Source of the DNA: JAFKFH01 sp017307375
GTDB lineage: Bacteria; Pseudomonadota; Alphaproteobacteria; Ferrovibrionales; Ferrovibrionaceae
Assembly: GCA_965229335.1 (NCBI GenBank)
Contig: OZ245874.1
Span: forward strand, 4,402,001 to 4,466,000
Length of the DNA stretch: 64,000 bases
Reading direction: 5' to 3'
Shown here one piece after another: positions 15,718 through 24,585 of the stretch. Both the position numbers and the translations under genes were made by a program. Under the pieces are notes generated by a model. The model was given only the letters and a program-made list of their open reading frames with translations, ran no database searches and had not been told where the DNA came from. Numbering within the stretch: position 1 is the stretch's first letter; every line of letters begins with the position of its first letter.

Positions 15718-17706
15718 ATGCTGACGGGCCTCGCCCTCGCCGATCTCGGCTTTCTCGTGCTGGCGGGCCTCGGCCTCGCCGCCATCCGGCTGGGCGCGCG
15801 TGCAACCGCGATCGTCTGCCTCGGCTCGACCATCCTGTGCGCCGCCAATGCCGCGATGGCGCTGGCGGCGCTGTGGACCCCGGCGGCCGAACAGCTGCGG
15901 CTGCCGATCGGTTACGCGCTGGGCTGGACCGTTTTCGCCCTCGACCCGCTTTCGGCCTATTTTCTCCTGGTCGTCAACCTCGTCGGGGCGATCGTCTCGC
16001 TCTATGCCGTGGCGCATGAACACGGCGAGGCGCAGCCGGCGCGTCGGCTGGTGCCTTTTCAATTGTTTCTGTTCGGCCTGAACCTGGTGCCGCTGGCGGC
16101 CGACGCCTTCTCGTTCCTGGTCGCCTGGGAATTCATGTCGCTGGCTTCCTGGGCGCTGATCCTGGCCCGGCCCGACGATCCCGCGGCCCGCCGGGCGGCG
16201 CAGATCTACCTGGTCATGGCCGTCGCCGGCGCGCTGGCACTGCTCGTCGCCTTCGGCCTGATGGCCGGCGGCCTCGATCGGTATGATTTCGCCGCCTTGC
16301 GCGGACAGCGCGCCGGCAGCCTCGCGGTCTTCGTGCTGGTGCTGCTGGGCGCCGGGTCGAAGGCGGGTCTGGTGCCGCTGCATGCCTGGCTGCCGCTGGC
16401 GCATCCGGCGGCGCCAAGCCACATCTCTGCGCTGATGTCGGGGGCGATGACCAAGATCGCCCTCTATGCCGTGATCCGCCTCGTCTTCGACCTGAACGGC
16501 CAGCCGGCCTGGTGGTGGGGCGGCATCCTGCTGGTCCTCGGTGCCGGCACGGCACTGGTCGGCGTGCTGTTCGCGCTGGTCGAACGCGACATGAAGACGG
16601 CGCTGGCCTGGTCGACGATCGAGAATATCGGCATCATCGCCGGCGCGCTCGGGCTCAGCCTCGCGTTCGCCGGGTCGGGCCTGGCCGCGCTGGCCGGCCT
16701 CGCGCTCACGGCCGCGCTGGTCCACGCGCTCAATCACGCGCTGTTCAAGTCGCTGTCGTTCATGGGGGCCGGCGCGGTGCTGCACGCCACCGGCACCCGC
16801 GACCTCGAACAACTGGGCGGGCTGGGCAGGGTGATGCCCCAGACCGGCTGGGTCTTCCTGATCGCGGCGCTGGCGCTCGCCGCCCTGCCGCCGCTCAACG
16901 GGTTTGCCGGCGAATGGCTGCTGTTCCAGGCGCTGATCGGCGGTATCGCCCTGCCGTCGCCCGTGCTGAAGTTCATCCTGCCGGTGGTGGCGGGCGCCTT
17001 CGCGCTGACCGCGGCGCTCGCCGCCGCCGCCGCCTGCCGGCTCTACGGCATCGCCTTCCTCGGGCGGCCACGCACGAGCGCCGCCGCCTCGGCACATGAG
17101 GTAGCGCCGGCGATGCGGCTGGCGATGGCGGTGGCCGCGGGGCTCTGCCTCCTGTTCGGCCTGTTCCCGGCGGCGGTCGCGGGATTGGCCGGACCGGCGG
17201 TCGTGCAGATGCTGGGGGCGCCGGCCGCCCCGGTGGTCGCCCTGCCCTTTGCCAGCCTGACGGCCGGAAACACCGTCTACATCGCCACCGCGCTGGCGCT
17301 GGCCGGCCTGGTCCTTGCCGCGGTCGTGCTGATGGCGGCCGGACGGCTGTCGCCGATGCCGGCGCGGCGGACGCCGGCCTGGGATTGCGGCTTTCCCGAT
17401 ATCAGGCCGGCGACGCAGTATACCGCCGCCAGCCTGACCCAGCCGCTGCGCCGGGTATTCGGCCGGACGGCGTTCGTCGCACGCGAAAGCGTGGCCATGC
17501 CCGAACCCGGCGACATGGCGCCGGCGCGGCACACGCTCGCCGTCGCCGATCGGCTGTGGCAGGGGATCTATCTCCGGATCGACCAGGGGATCGAGCTGGT
17601 CGCGACCCAGGCGGCGCGGCTGCAGCAGTTGACCATCCGTGGCCATCTGATGCTGATGTTTGCAGCCCTGGTGATCCTGCTGGCAGCGGTGGTGGTCAGC
17701 CGATGA
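15718..17706 (+). CDS. hydrogenase-4 subunit B-like antiporter subunit (HyfB)
   Basis: Large membrane subunit homologous to NuoL/MrpA, expected to move protons or sodium. It has 662 residues, close to the family length, with about fifteen membrane helices. The conserved core includes the discontinuous-helix motif GAGSKAGLVPLHAWLPLAHPAAPSHISALMSG (written over 228-260) with its lysine, and the channel segment WSTIENIGII. GGAGG lies 11 bases before the ATG. It is the first gene of a six-gene operon whose junctions overlap by four bases, in the order B, C, E, F, G, I. The symbol hyfB is by family only, because the associated large subunit appears not to be a hydrogenase. Confidence 0.9.
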   Translation: MLTGLALADLGFLVLAGLGLAAIRLGARATAIVCLGSTILCAANAAMALAALWTPAAEQLRLPIGYALGWTVFALDPLSAYFLLVVNLVGAIVSLYAVAHEHGEAQPARRLVPFQLFLFGLNLVPLAADAFSFLVAWEFMSLASWALILARPDDPAARRAAQIYLVMAVAGALALLVAFGLMAGGLDRYDFAALRGQRAGSLAVFVLVLLGAGSKAGLVPLHAWLPLAHPAAPSHISALMSGAMTKIALYAVIRLVFDLNGQPAWWWGGILLVLGAGTALVGVLFALVERDMKTALAWSTIENIGIIAGALGLSLAFAGSGLAALAGLALTAALVHALNHALFKSLSFMGAGAVLHATGTRDLEQLGGLGRVMPQTGWVFLIAALALAALPPLNGFAGEWLLFQALIGGIALPSPVLKFILPVVAGAFALTAALAAAAACRLYGIAFLGRPRTSAAASAHEVAPAMRLAMAVAAGLCLLFGLFPAAVAGLAGPAVVQMLGAPAAPVVALPFASLTAGNTVYIATALALAGLVLAAVVLMAAGRLSPMPARRTPAWDCGFPDIRPATQYTAASLTQPLRRVFGRTAFVARESVAMPEPGDMAPARHTLAVADRLWQGIYLRIDQGIELVATQAARLQQLTIRGHLMLMFAALVILLAAVVVSR

Positions 17707-18635
17707 CCGTGATCGCCCAGGTCATCCATCTGGTGCTGATCGTTGCGCTGGCACCCGCGATCACCGGCCTGGTGCGCTGGGTGAAGGCGCGGGCGCTGGG
17801 CCGCGCCGGTCCTGCCCCGTGGCAACCCTATCGCGACCTGCGCCGGCTGATGCTGAAGACGCCCATCGTGGCGGAAACCTCCGGCCCGCTCTACACGGCG
17901 GTACCCTACCTGCAGCTGGCCGCGATCTGGCTGGCCGCCGCGATGGTGCCGGCCTTCACCTATGACCTGCCGCTGGCCCAGGCCGGCGACCTGATCGTGC
18001 TCGCCGGCATCCTCGGCCTGTCGCGCTTCCTGCTGGCGCTGGCCGGGCTCGACGCCGGCACCGCCTTCGGCGGCATCGGCAGCAGCCGCGAGCTGATGAT
18101 CGGCGCGCTGGCCGAACCGGCGATGCTGCTGGTCGTGTTCACCGTCGCGGTGCTGGTCCACACCACGTCGCTGCCGGCAATCTCGGCCCATTTCATTGCC
18201 CAGCCCGTCGGCCTGCGCGTCAGCCTCGGCATGGCGCTGGTCGCCATCATCATCGTCGCGATCGCCGAGAACGGCCGGATCCCGATCGACAACCCGGCGA
18301 CCCATCTCGAACTGACCATGGTGCACGAAGCCATGGTGCTCGATTATTCGGGGCGCCATCTCGCCGCCATCGAACTGGCTTCGATGCTCAAGCTGGTGGT
18401 CTGGCTCAGCCTGATCCAGGCCCTGTTCGTGCCGTTCGGCATGGCAGGCGCGGCGCTGACGGCCCTGGCCCTGCCGATCTTCGTCGCCAAGCTGGCGGCG
18501 GGTGCGGTGGCGCTGGCCCTGTTCGAGGTCGGCATCGCCAAGATGCGCGTCTTCCGCTATCCGGAGTTCCTCGGCGGCGCGGTGGTGCTGGGCATGCTCG
18601 CCACCATCTATCTCTACGTCAGCCACGGGTTCTGA
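17703..18635 (+). CDS. hydrogenase-4 subunit C-like (HyfC/NuoH family)
   Basis: NuoH/HycD-family membrane subunit that anchors the peripheral arm and lines the quinone-like cavity. It has 310 residues and eight predicted helices. The family stretch IAENGRIPIDNPATHLELTMVHEAMVLDYSGRHLA is present (spread over about 184-219), with conserved acidic residues. Its ATG overlaps the stop of the preceding gene (ATGA), so the subunits are probably made stoichiometrically. Confidence 0.92.
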   Translation: MTVIAQVIHLVLIVALAPAITGLVRWVKARALGRAGPAPWQPYRDLRRLMLKTPIVAETSGPLYTAVPYLQLAAIWLAAAMVPAFTYDLPLAQAGDLIVLAGILGLSRFLLALAGLDAGTAFGGIGSSRELMIGALAEPAMLLVVFTVAVLVHTTSLPAISAHFIAQPVGLRVSLGMALVAIIIVAIAENGRIPIDNPATHLELTMVHEAMVLDYSGRHLAAIELASMLKLVVWLSLIQALFVPFGMAGAALTALALPIFVAKLAAGAVALALFEVGIAKMRVFRYPEFLGGAVVLGMLATIYLYVSHGF

Positions 18636-18637
18636 CG

Positions 18638-19300
18638 ATGGCCGGGCTCGCCTACGACGTCGCCCATCTGCTCGCCGGCACGACGCTGCTGATGTCCTTT
18701 GCCCTGCTCTACCAGCGGCGGCTGTCGGCGGTCGTCAAGGTCTTCGCGATCCAGGGCCTGGTGATCGCGCTGGCCGCCGCCTGGCAGGCCCATGTCCAGG
18801 CGGCCACGCATCTCTACCTGACGGCGGCGATCGCCTTCGGGCTGAAGACCGTCGTGATCCCGGTGGCCCTGAACCGCATCATCCGCCGGCTCGGCATTCA
18901 TCGCACGATCGAGACGGCGCTGGGCATCGCCCCGACGATGCTGGCCGGGGTCGCGCTGGTGGCGCTGACCATCCTGCTGGTGCTGCCGATCGCCGCCGGC
19001 TCGGCGCTGCTGACCCGCGAGATCATCGCCATCGCGCTCGCCGTGGTCCTGCTTGGCCTGCTGATGATGATCACCCGGCGCAATGCCGTCACCCAGGTGA
19101 TCGGGTTCATGAGCCTGGAGAACGGCCTGATCCTCGCCGCCGTCGGCGTCCAGGGCATGCCGCTCGTCGTCGAGATGAGCGTGGCCTTCTCGGTCCTGGT
19201 CGCCTTCCTGATCTTCGGGGTGTTCTTCTTCCAGATCCGCGAGCGCTTCGACAGTCTCGAGCTGCACTACCTCGAAGACGTGCGGGATCGCGGACCATGA
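18638..19300 (+). CDS. hydrogenase-4 subunit E-like (HyfE)
   Basis: Membrane protein of the HyfE family, whose C-terminal part resembles NuoK/MrpC. It has 220 residues with about seven helices. The NuoK-like portion includes MSLENGLILAAVGVQGMPLVVE, with buried glutamates thought to take part in ion transfer in NuoK. The gene starts two bases after the hyfC stop. Its own stop overlaps the next start. Confidence 0.88.
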   Translation: MAGLAYDVAHLLAGTTLLMSFALLYQRRLSAVVKVFAIQGLVIALAAAWQAHVQAATHLYLTAAIAFGLKTVVIPVALNRIIRRLGIHRTIETALGIAPTMLAGVALVALTILLVLPIAAGSALLTREIIAIALAVVLLGLLMMITRRNAVTQVIGFMSLENGLILAAVGVQGMPLVVEMSVAFSVLVAFLIFGVFFFQIRERFDSLELHYLEDVRDRGP

Positions 19301-20730
19301 CGATCCTGGCCCTGCTCGGCCTGCCCGTCGCGGCCGCGGCGCTGCTGGCGCTGCTGCCGGGCTATCGCGCCGGCGCCGCCGGCAATATCGCGGCCTCGGG
19401 CCTGACTTTCTGTGCGGCAATCGCCGTGGCGCTGGGCGAGCGGACTGCCGACGCGCTGTTCTTCGTCGACGACCTCAACGCCTATCTGATCCTGCTGACC
19501 GCCTTTGCCGGCTTCACCACGTCGCTCTATTCGGCCGGCTATCTCGGCCACGAACAGCGGCACCGCAAGCTCGCCCCCTGGCAGATCCGCTTCTACCATG
19601 CGATGTTCCAGGCGTTCATGGCGACGATGCTGCTGGCGCTGACCGCCAACAACATCGGGCTGATGTGGGTCGCGGTCGAGGGCGCCACGCTGACCACGGC
19701 ACTGATGGTCTCGCTCTACCGCACCAAGCCGGCGATCGAGGCGGCATGGAAATATTTCATCCTCTGCGGCGTCGGCATCGCGCTGGCGCTGTTCGGCACC
19801 ATCCTGGTCTACCTCGCCGCCCAGACCGCGCAGTTCCATGGCATCGAGGCGATGGCCTGGACCGAGCTGCAGCTGCGTGCACCGCGTTTCGACGGCGCCA
19901 TCCTCGACATCGCCTTCGTCTTCCTGCTGATCGGCTATGGCACCAAGGCCGGGCTGGTGCCGCTGCATGCCTGGCTGCCCGACGCCCATGCCGAGGGGCC
20001 GACGCCGATCTCGGCAGTGCTGTCCGGGCTGCTGCTCAACGTCGCGCTCTATGCACTCTTGCGTTTCAAGATGCTGCTCGGCGCCAATCCGCAGGCGCTC
20101 GCGACCGGGCCGCTGATGATCGCGCTGGGCCTGTTGTCGCTGCTGGTGGCCGGCGCCGCGCTCTATCGCCGGCGCGACGTGAAGAAGCTGTTCTCCTATT
20201 CGTCGATCGAGCATATGGGCATCGTCACCCTCGCCTTCGGCATCGGCGGGCCGGTCGCGAACTTTGCCGGGCTGCTGCACATGGCGATGCACGCATTGAC
20301 CAAGTCGGCGATCTTCTTCGCGGTCGGCAGCCTGGCGCAATCGCGCGGCAGCCAGGAAATCCGGGCATTGTCCGGCGCGGTCGCGCGCCATCCGGCGATC
20401 GGCTGGGGCTTGGTCGTCGCGGTGCTGGCGATCGCGGGCCTGCCGCCGTTGGGGATCTTTGCCGCCGAATTCATGCTGGTCACCGCGGCGGTCGAACGCA
20501 TGCCCTGGCTGGCTGCCGCGATCGTCGTGGGCCTGCTGCTCGCCTTCGGCGGCCTGATCCGGCATCTGCAGTCGATCGCCTTCGCCCCCGCGCCCGAGGG
20601 CGCCAAGGATCTGCGCGTCGCACCGCCGCTGCCGCTCTACCTCCATCTCGCGCTGGTGCTGGCGGCGGGGCTGTACCTGCCGCCGCCGCTGGTCGGCTGG
20701 TTGCGGCAGATCGCGGGCATGCTGGGATGA
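19297..20730 (+). CDS. hydrogenase-4 subunit F-like antiporter subunit (HyfF)
   Basis: Second antiporter-like subunit (NuoL/M/N, MrpD family). It has 477 residues and about fourteen helices. The typical lysine-bearing helix appears as GYGTKAGLVPLHAWLPDAHAEG, followed by PISAVLSGLLLNVALYALLR. The histidine-bearing helix is LLHMAMHALTKSAIFFAVG. With HyfB this makes two putative ion channels in the complex. A HyfD-type third antiporter-like subunit is missing from this operon. Confidence 0.9.
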   Translation: MTILALLGLPVAAAALLALLPGYRAGAAGNIAASGLTFCAAIAVALGERTADALFFVDDLNAYLILLTAFAGFTTSLYSAGYLGHEQRHRKLAPWQIRFYHAMFQAFMATMLLALTANNIGLMWVAVEGATLTTALMVSLYRTKPAIEAAWKYFILCGVGIALALFGTILVYLAAQTAQFHGIEAMAWTELQLRAPRFDGAILDIAFVFLLIGYGTKAGLVPLHAWLPDAHAEGPTPISAVLSGLLLNVALYALLRFKMLLGANPQALATGPLMIALGLLSLLVAGAALYRRRDVKKLFSYSSIEHMGIVTLAFGIGGPVANFAGLLHMAMHALTKSAIFFAVGSLAQSRGSQEIRALSGAVARHPAIGWGLVVAVLAIAGLPPLGIFAAEFMLVTAAVERMPWLAAAIVVGLLLAFGGLIRHLQSIAFAPAPEGAKDLRVAPPLPLYLHLALVLAAGLYLPPPLVGWLRQIAGMLG

Positions 20731-22259
20731 GGGCCATGGCCGACGACCTGCTGACCTATCTTGCCCCGGCCACCATCGTCACCTGGCATCGGCCCTGCAC
20801 GCGCTTCGAGCTCGACCAGCCGGCCTGGCGGCTGCTGGTCGAGCGCATGGCCGAGGCCGACTGGTCGTTGCTGGGCCTGTGGGCCGATGTCGACTGGATC
20901 CACATGGCCCTGCGCGACGAGGTCGAGGGCGGCGTCGCCGTCGCCAGCGTGCCCGTGATCGACGGCCGCTATCCCGCGGTGTCGCCGGTCAGGCCCGGTG
21001 CGATCCGCCTGGAACGCGCGATCCGCGATCTCTGGGGGCATGAGGCCGACGGTGCGGTCGATACCCGCCCCTGGCTCGACCACGGGCGCTGGCCCGATCG
21101 CCGGCCGCTGTCGCCCCATCCGGTCGCGACGCCGCCCGATGCCCCGACGGCCGAGGCCTATGCCTTCCTGCCCGCCACCGGCGACGGGCTCCACCAGGTT
21201 CCCGTCGGGCCGATCCACGCCGGCATCATCGAACCCGGCCATTTCCGCTTCACCGCCAACGGCGAAACCGTGGTCCGGCTGGAAGCCCGGCTCGGCTGGC
21301 TGCACAAGGGCATCGAGAGCCTGATGCAAGGGCTGGCCCCGGCCGATGCAGCGCGGCTCGCCTGCCGGATCTCGGGCGACAGCGCGGTGGCCCATGCCCT
21401 GGCCTTCGCCCGTGCCGCCGAGGCCGCGGCCGACATCCGCCCGCCGCCGCGGGCCGACTGGTTGCGCGCCGTGATGGCCGAACTCGAGCGCATCGCCAAT
21501 CACCTCGGCGACATCGGGGCGATCTGCAACGACGTCGCCTATGCCTTCATGCACGCCGAATGCGGGGTCTTGCGCGAACGCTGCCTGCGCGCCGCCGCCG
21601 CGTGCTTCGGCCACCGCCTGATGTTCGACCGGATCGTGCCGGGCGGTGTCGCCGGCGATATCGACGCCGACCAGGTCGGCGTCCTGCGCCGGCTGGTGCA
21701 TGGCATCCGGCCGGCGTTCCGCAAGCTGATCGACGTCTACGACAATCAGGCGAGCCTCGCCGACCGCCTGGTCGGCACCGGCACGGTCCGGCCCGAACTG
21801 GTCCATCGCTTCGCGGCGGGTGGTTTCGTCGGCCGTGCGTCGCTGCGGGCGGTCGATGCCCGCAAGGCCGCCCCCTACCCGCCCTACGACAAGCTCGACT
21901 GGCCGATACCGCTGTTCGGCGAAGGCGACGTCAACGCCCGGGTCTGGGTCCGGATCCGCGAGGTCGAGGCCAGTCTCGACCTGATCGACGCGTTGCTCGA
22001 CGGCCTGCCGGGCGGGCCGATCGCCGTGGCCATGCCGGCCCGCGCCGGCGAGGGCCTGGCCCTGGTCGAAGGCTTCCGCGGCGAGATCATGACCTGGGTA
22101 CGGCTCGACGCCGCCGGAAGGGTCGGCCGCTGCCACCCCCGCGACCCCAGCTGGTTCCAATGGCCGCTGCTGGAAGCCGCGGTCGAGGGCAACATCATCG
22201 CCGACTTCCCCGTCTGCAACAAAAGCTTCAACTGTTCCTATGCCGGGGTCGACCTGTGA
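20727..22259 (+). CDS. hydrogenase-4 large subunit-like (HyfG), lacking the NiFe cysteine set
   Basis: Fusion of a NuoC-like N-terminal part (about 10-130) and a NuoD/[NiFe] large-subunit-like part (about 160-510), as in HycE/HyfG. The metal site is degenerate. The first CxxC appears as C213-R-I-S216, and the C-terminal DPCxxC region appears as N502-C503-S504-Y505-A506-G507, so three of four Ni ligands are lost. That makes hydrogenase activity unlikely and fits the energy-converting hydrogenase-related (Ehr) group. The protein ends VDL without the extra C-terminal peptide that is proteolytically removed in many hydrogenases. The ATG at 20727 overlaps the previous stop; an in-frame ATG at 20736 is an alternative. 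Confidence 0.88.
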   Translation: MRAMADDLLTYLAPATIVTWHRPCTRFELDQPAWRLLVERMAEADWSLLGLWADVDWIHMALRDEVEGGVAVASVPVIDGRYPAVSPVRPGAIRLERAIRDLWGHEADGAVDTRPWLDHGRWPDRRPLSPHPVATPPDAPTAEAYAFLPATGDGLHQVPVGPIHAGIIEPGHFRFTANGETVVRLEARLGWLHKGIESLMQGLAPADAARLACRISGDSAVAHALAFARAAEAAADIRPPPRADWLRAVMAELERIANHLGDIGAICNDVAYAFMHAECGVLRERCLRAAAACFGHRLMFDRIVPGGVAGDIDADQVGVLRRLVHGIRPAFRKLIDVYDNQASLADRLVGTGTVRPELVHRFAAGGFVGRASLRAVDARKAAPYPPYDKLDWPIPLFGEGDVNARVWVRIREVEASLDLIDALLDGLPGGPIAVAMPARAGEGLALVEGFRGEIMTWVRLDAAGRVGRCHPRDPSWFQWPLLEAAVEGNIIADFPVCNKSFNCSYAGVDL

Positions 22260-22774
22260 GCCAGTGGCCGATCACCTTGCGCCGCCTGTTCGCGCCCAGC
22301 CTGACCGAGGGGGCGCCGCCCGCCGATCCTGCCGGCATGGCACAGCTGGCAGCCGCCGTGGACTCGGCGGCCCGCCGGCGGCTCGGCCGGTCGCTGGCGC
22401 TGCGCGCCGTCGACGCCGGGTCGTGCAACGGCTGCGAACTCGAACTGCATGCCCTGGCCAATGCCTTCCACGACCTGGAACGGCTCGGCCTGAAATTCGT
22501 CGCCTCGCCCCGCCACGCCGACGTGCTGCTGGTGACCGGGCCGGTCACGACCAACATGCGCGAGGCGCTGCACCGGGCGATCGAGGCGACGCCGGATCCG
22601 AAATGGGTGGTCGCCGTCGGCGACTGCGCCGCCGGGACCGGGGTATTCGCCGGCGCCTATGGCGTGGCCGGGCCGCTGTCGTCGTTCACCCAGGTCGATC
22701 TGGTCATTCCGGGCTGCCCGCCCACCCCGGTCCAGCTGCTGGCCGGGCTGCGCTGCCTGCTGGAGCCGGGTTGA
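22256..22774 (+). CDS. hydrogenase-4 small subunit-like (HyfI/NuoB family)
   Basis: Iron-sulfur small subunit related to NuoB. It has 172 residues. The [4Fe-4S] ligands are C57 and C60 (SCNGCELE), C124 (GDCAAGTG) and C154 (PGCPPTP), all present, so the proximal cluster should form. The GTG start overlaps the hyfG stop as GTGA, matching the ATGA junctions upstream. This is the last gene of the operon: no ferredoxin-like HyfA/HyfH subunit and no hydrogenase maturation gene follows. Confidence 0.9.
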   Translation: MSQWPITLRRLFAPSLTEGAPPADPAGMAQLAAAVDSAARRRLGRSLALRAVDAGSCNGCELELHALANAFHDLERLGLKFVASPRHADVLLVTGPVTTNMREALHRAIEATPDPKWVVAVGDCAAGTGVFAGAYGVAGPLSSFTQVDLVIPGCPPTPVQLLAGLRCLLEPG

Positions 22775-22846
22775 GCCGAACGGTCAGGTCGACAACGGCC
22801 CCCCGCCGTGCGACGTGACGGACCCCCGTCAGCAGCGGAGCCGATG

Positions 22847-23485
22847 ATGCGCGCCCGGTCCCTCCTTGTTGTTGCCCTGGTCCTCGCCTCCGGCCCGGCC
22901 CTGGCCTCCGAGACCGTCACCTGGACCTGCTATCGCAATGCCCGCTTCACGGCACTGGCGACCGAAAACGTCGAGTCCGTCGGCACCCGCTTCGTCACCC
23001 GCAAAAGCACCGAATCGATTGCCGCCGACTGCATGATCGAGACCCGCCCGACCGATCTGGTGCTGGGCGAGAACCGGCCCGGCAGCGACGACATGAACGC
23101 CTTCTACTATTCGATGCTGCACGACAACTTCCTGGTGCTCGACGACGGCACCGGAACCGCGCGCAACCTCGTCATCTTCGACCTGGCGACCGGACGGAAG
23201 GCGTTCTCGGGCGGCTACTCCGTGGTTCAGGGAACCACGGATGCCTGCGAACCCAAGGCACAATGCGGCCAGCCCGACGAATTCGCCTATGACGATGCCG
23301 GGCTGACCTTCTGGCGTGTCGCCGGCGAGGCGGCGACCGCGAAGACCTGCACGAACTACGCCCGGCTGAAGGCCGCGGGCAAGCCGGTCGGGATGGAACC
23401 GGCGATCGAGGAAAAATCGCTGTTCGCCTTTGCCACCGCCACGGTGACCAGCCTGAAGGCACGGCGCTGCGTCCTGCGCGACTGA
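22847..23485 (+). CDS. secreted protein of unknown function
   Basis: Not recognised. It has 212 residues with a clear Sec signal peptide (MRARSLLVVALVLASGPALAS, cleavage likely after ALA). The mature part has several cysteines (for example CYRNA, DCMIE, DACEPKAQCG, KTCTNY, RRCVLRD) that could form disulfides in the periplasm. GGAG lies six bases upstream of the chosen ATG, and another ATG immediately precedes it at 22844. It stands between the hyf-like operon and an AraC regulator, on the same strand. Confidence 0.7.
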   Translation: MRARSLLVVALVLASGPALASETVTWTCYRNARFTALATENVESVGTRFVTRKSTESIAADCMIETRPTDLVLGENRPGSDDMNAFYYSMLHDNFLVLDDGTGTARNLVIFDLATGRKAFSGGYSVVQGTTDACEPKAQCGQPDEFAYDDAGLTFWRVAGEAATAKTCTNYARLKAAGKPVGMEPAIEEKSLFAFATATVTSLKARRCVLRD

Positions 23486-23542
23486 CATCCCTCTCGACGG
23501 CCGGCCGCGCAGGCGGCAGACTGACCGAAAGGAGGAAACGGC

Positions 23543-24481
23543 ATGGAACGGCTCTGGTCGACCGACCTGGTCCCGCCGCGCGACCGCTTGGGCTATTGGA
23601 CCGAGGCGGTGTGCGATGCCTTTCTCGAAATGAAGGTCGACAGCACGGTGCCCGGAGACTTCGCCGGCCATCTGGCCCAGCGACCGCTCGGCCCGATCGA
23701 CCTGAACCAGGTCAGCGCAAGCGGGCAGGAAGTCTGGCGCAACCGGCAGGTCATCGCCCGCAGCCGGCGGCAGAACTTCTACCTGCTGCACATCCACGAC
23801 CATCGCATCCGGGTGCGCCAGCGCGGCCGCGAAGCCTTCGCCGGCCCGGGCGACCTTGTTCTGGTCGACAGCCGCGAACCCTACCAGTTCAGCTTTCCCG
23901 ATCGCGTCGACTGCCTTTCGGTACAGATCCCGCCGCGCTTTCTCGACGGCTATGTTGCCGATGCCCCTGACGCTACCGCCCGCACGATCCCGGGAGGCGC
24001 GGGTTTCGGCGCCGCCCTTGCCCGCTTCCTGGATGCGGTCCGGACGACGCCCAATCCCGGGCTGAGCGACACGACGCTGGCCGAACAGACCGCAACGCTG
24101 CTGGCGCTGGCGCTGGGGCCGGCCGAGATGCCGGGCAACCTGACACCACATCAGCGCCGCCTGCTGGACCGGCTGCGCGCGTTGCTGGCCCAGGGCATCG
24201 ATGATCCGGGTTTCGATCCGGCGGCGCTTGCCGCCGCGGCGGGGCTGTCGCGCCGCTACCTGCATCGCCTGTTCGCGCTGGCCGGCAGTTCGATGATGGC
24301 CGAACTGACCGATCTGCGGCTGAAGCGGGCCGAGATGCTGCTGGCCGCTTCCGGCGCCGCGGCGTTGAGCGTGTCGGAGATCGCCTGGCGCTGCGGTTTC
24401 GCCGATCCCGGCCAGTTCGGCCGGGCGTTCCGCCGCCGTCGCGGCGTCAGCCCGTCGGCGTGGCGCCAGGGCGGGCGTTGA
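23543..24481 (+). CDS. AraC-family transcriptional regulator
   Basis: It has 312 residues. The N-terminal half resembles the AraC-binding-like effector domain (cupin-type, about 30-180). The C-terminal 100 residues hold two helix-turn-helix motifs, with LAAAAGLSRRYLHRLFAL in the first and ISEIAWRCGFADPGQFGRAF-like residues (VSEIAWRCGFADPGQF) in the second. A strong AAAGGAGG ribosome-binding site precedes the ATG. The target is unknown. The hydrolase gene 104 bases downstream on the same strand is a candidate. Confidence 0.88.
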   Translation: MERLWSTDLVPPRDRLGYWTEAVCDAFLEMKVDSTVPGDFAGHLAQRPLGPIDLNQVSASGQEVWRNRQVIARSRRQNFYLLHIHDHRIRVRQRGREAFAGPGDLVLVDSREPYQFSFPDRVDCLSVQIPPRFLDGYVADAPDATARTIPGGAGFGAALARFLDAVRTTPNPGLSDTTLAEQTATLLALALGPAEMPGNLTPHQRRLLDRLRALLAQGIDDPGFDPAALAAAAGLSRRYLHRLFALAGSSMMAELTDLRLKRAEMLLAASGAAALSVSEIAWRCGFADPGQFGRAFRRRRGVSPSAWRQGGR

Positions 24482-24585
24482 ACGCCGTGCGCTGAACGCC
24501 CAACGATCGGGCACCCGGCGCCGAACGCCGGTTTGCCTGACATGCGATCATGGCTTCCAGAAACCAAGCCCGAGGGAGGCATCGC

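Noticed and set aside
15604..17646. 680-residue open frame on the minus strand
   Set aside because: Antisense to the HyfB-like gene; Arg/Gln/Gly-rich composition is typical of a shadow frame.
20727..22259. Active [NiFe] hydrogenase large subunit
   Set aside because: Three of four Ni ligands are missing and no maturation genes are present, so I list it as hydrogenase-like only.
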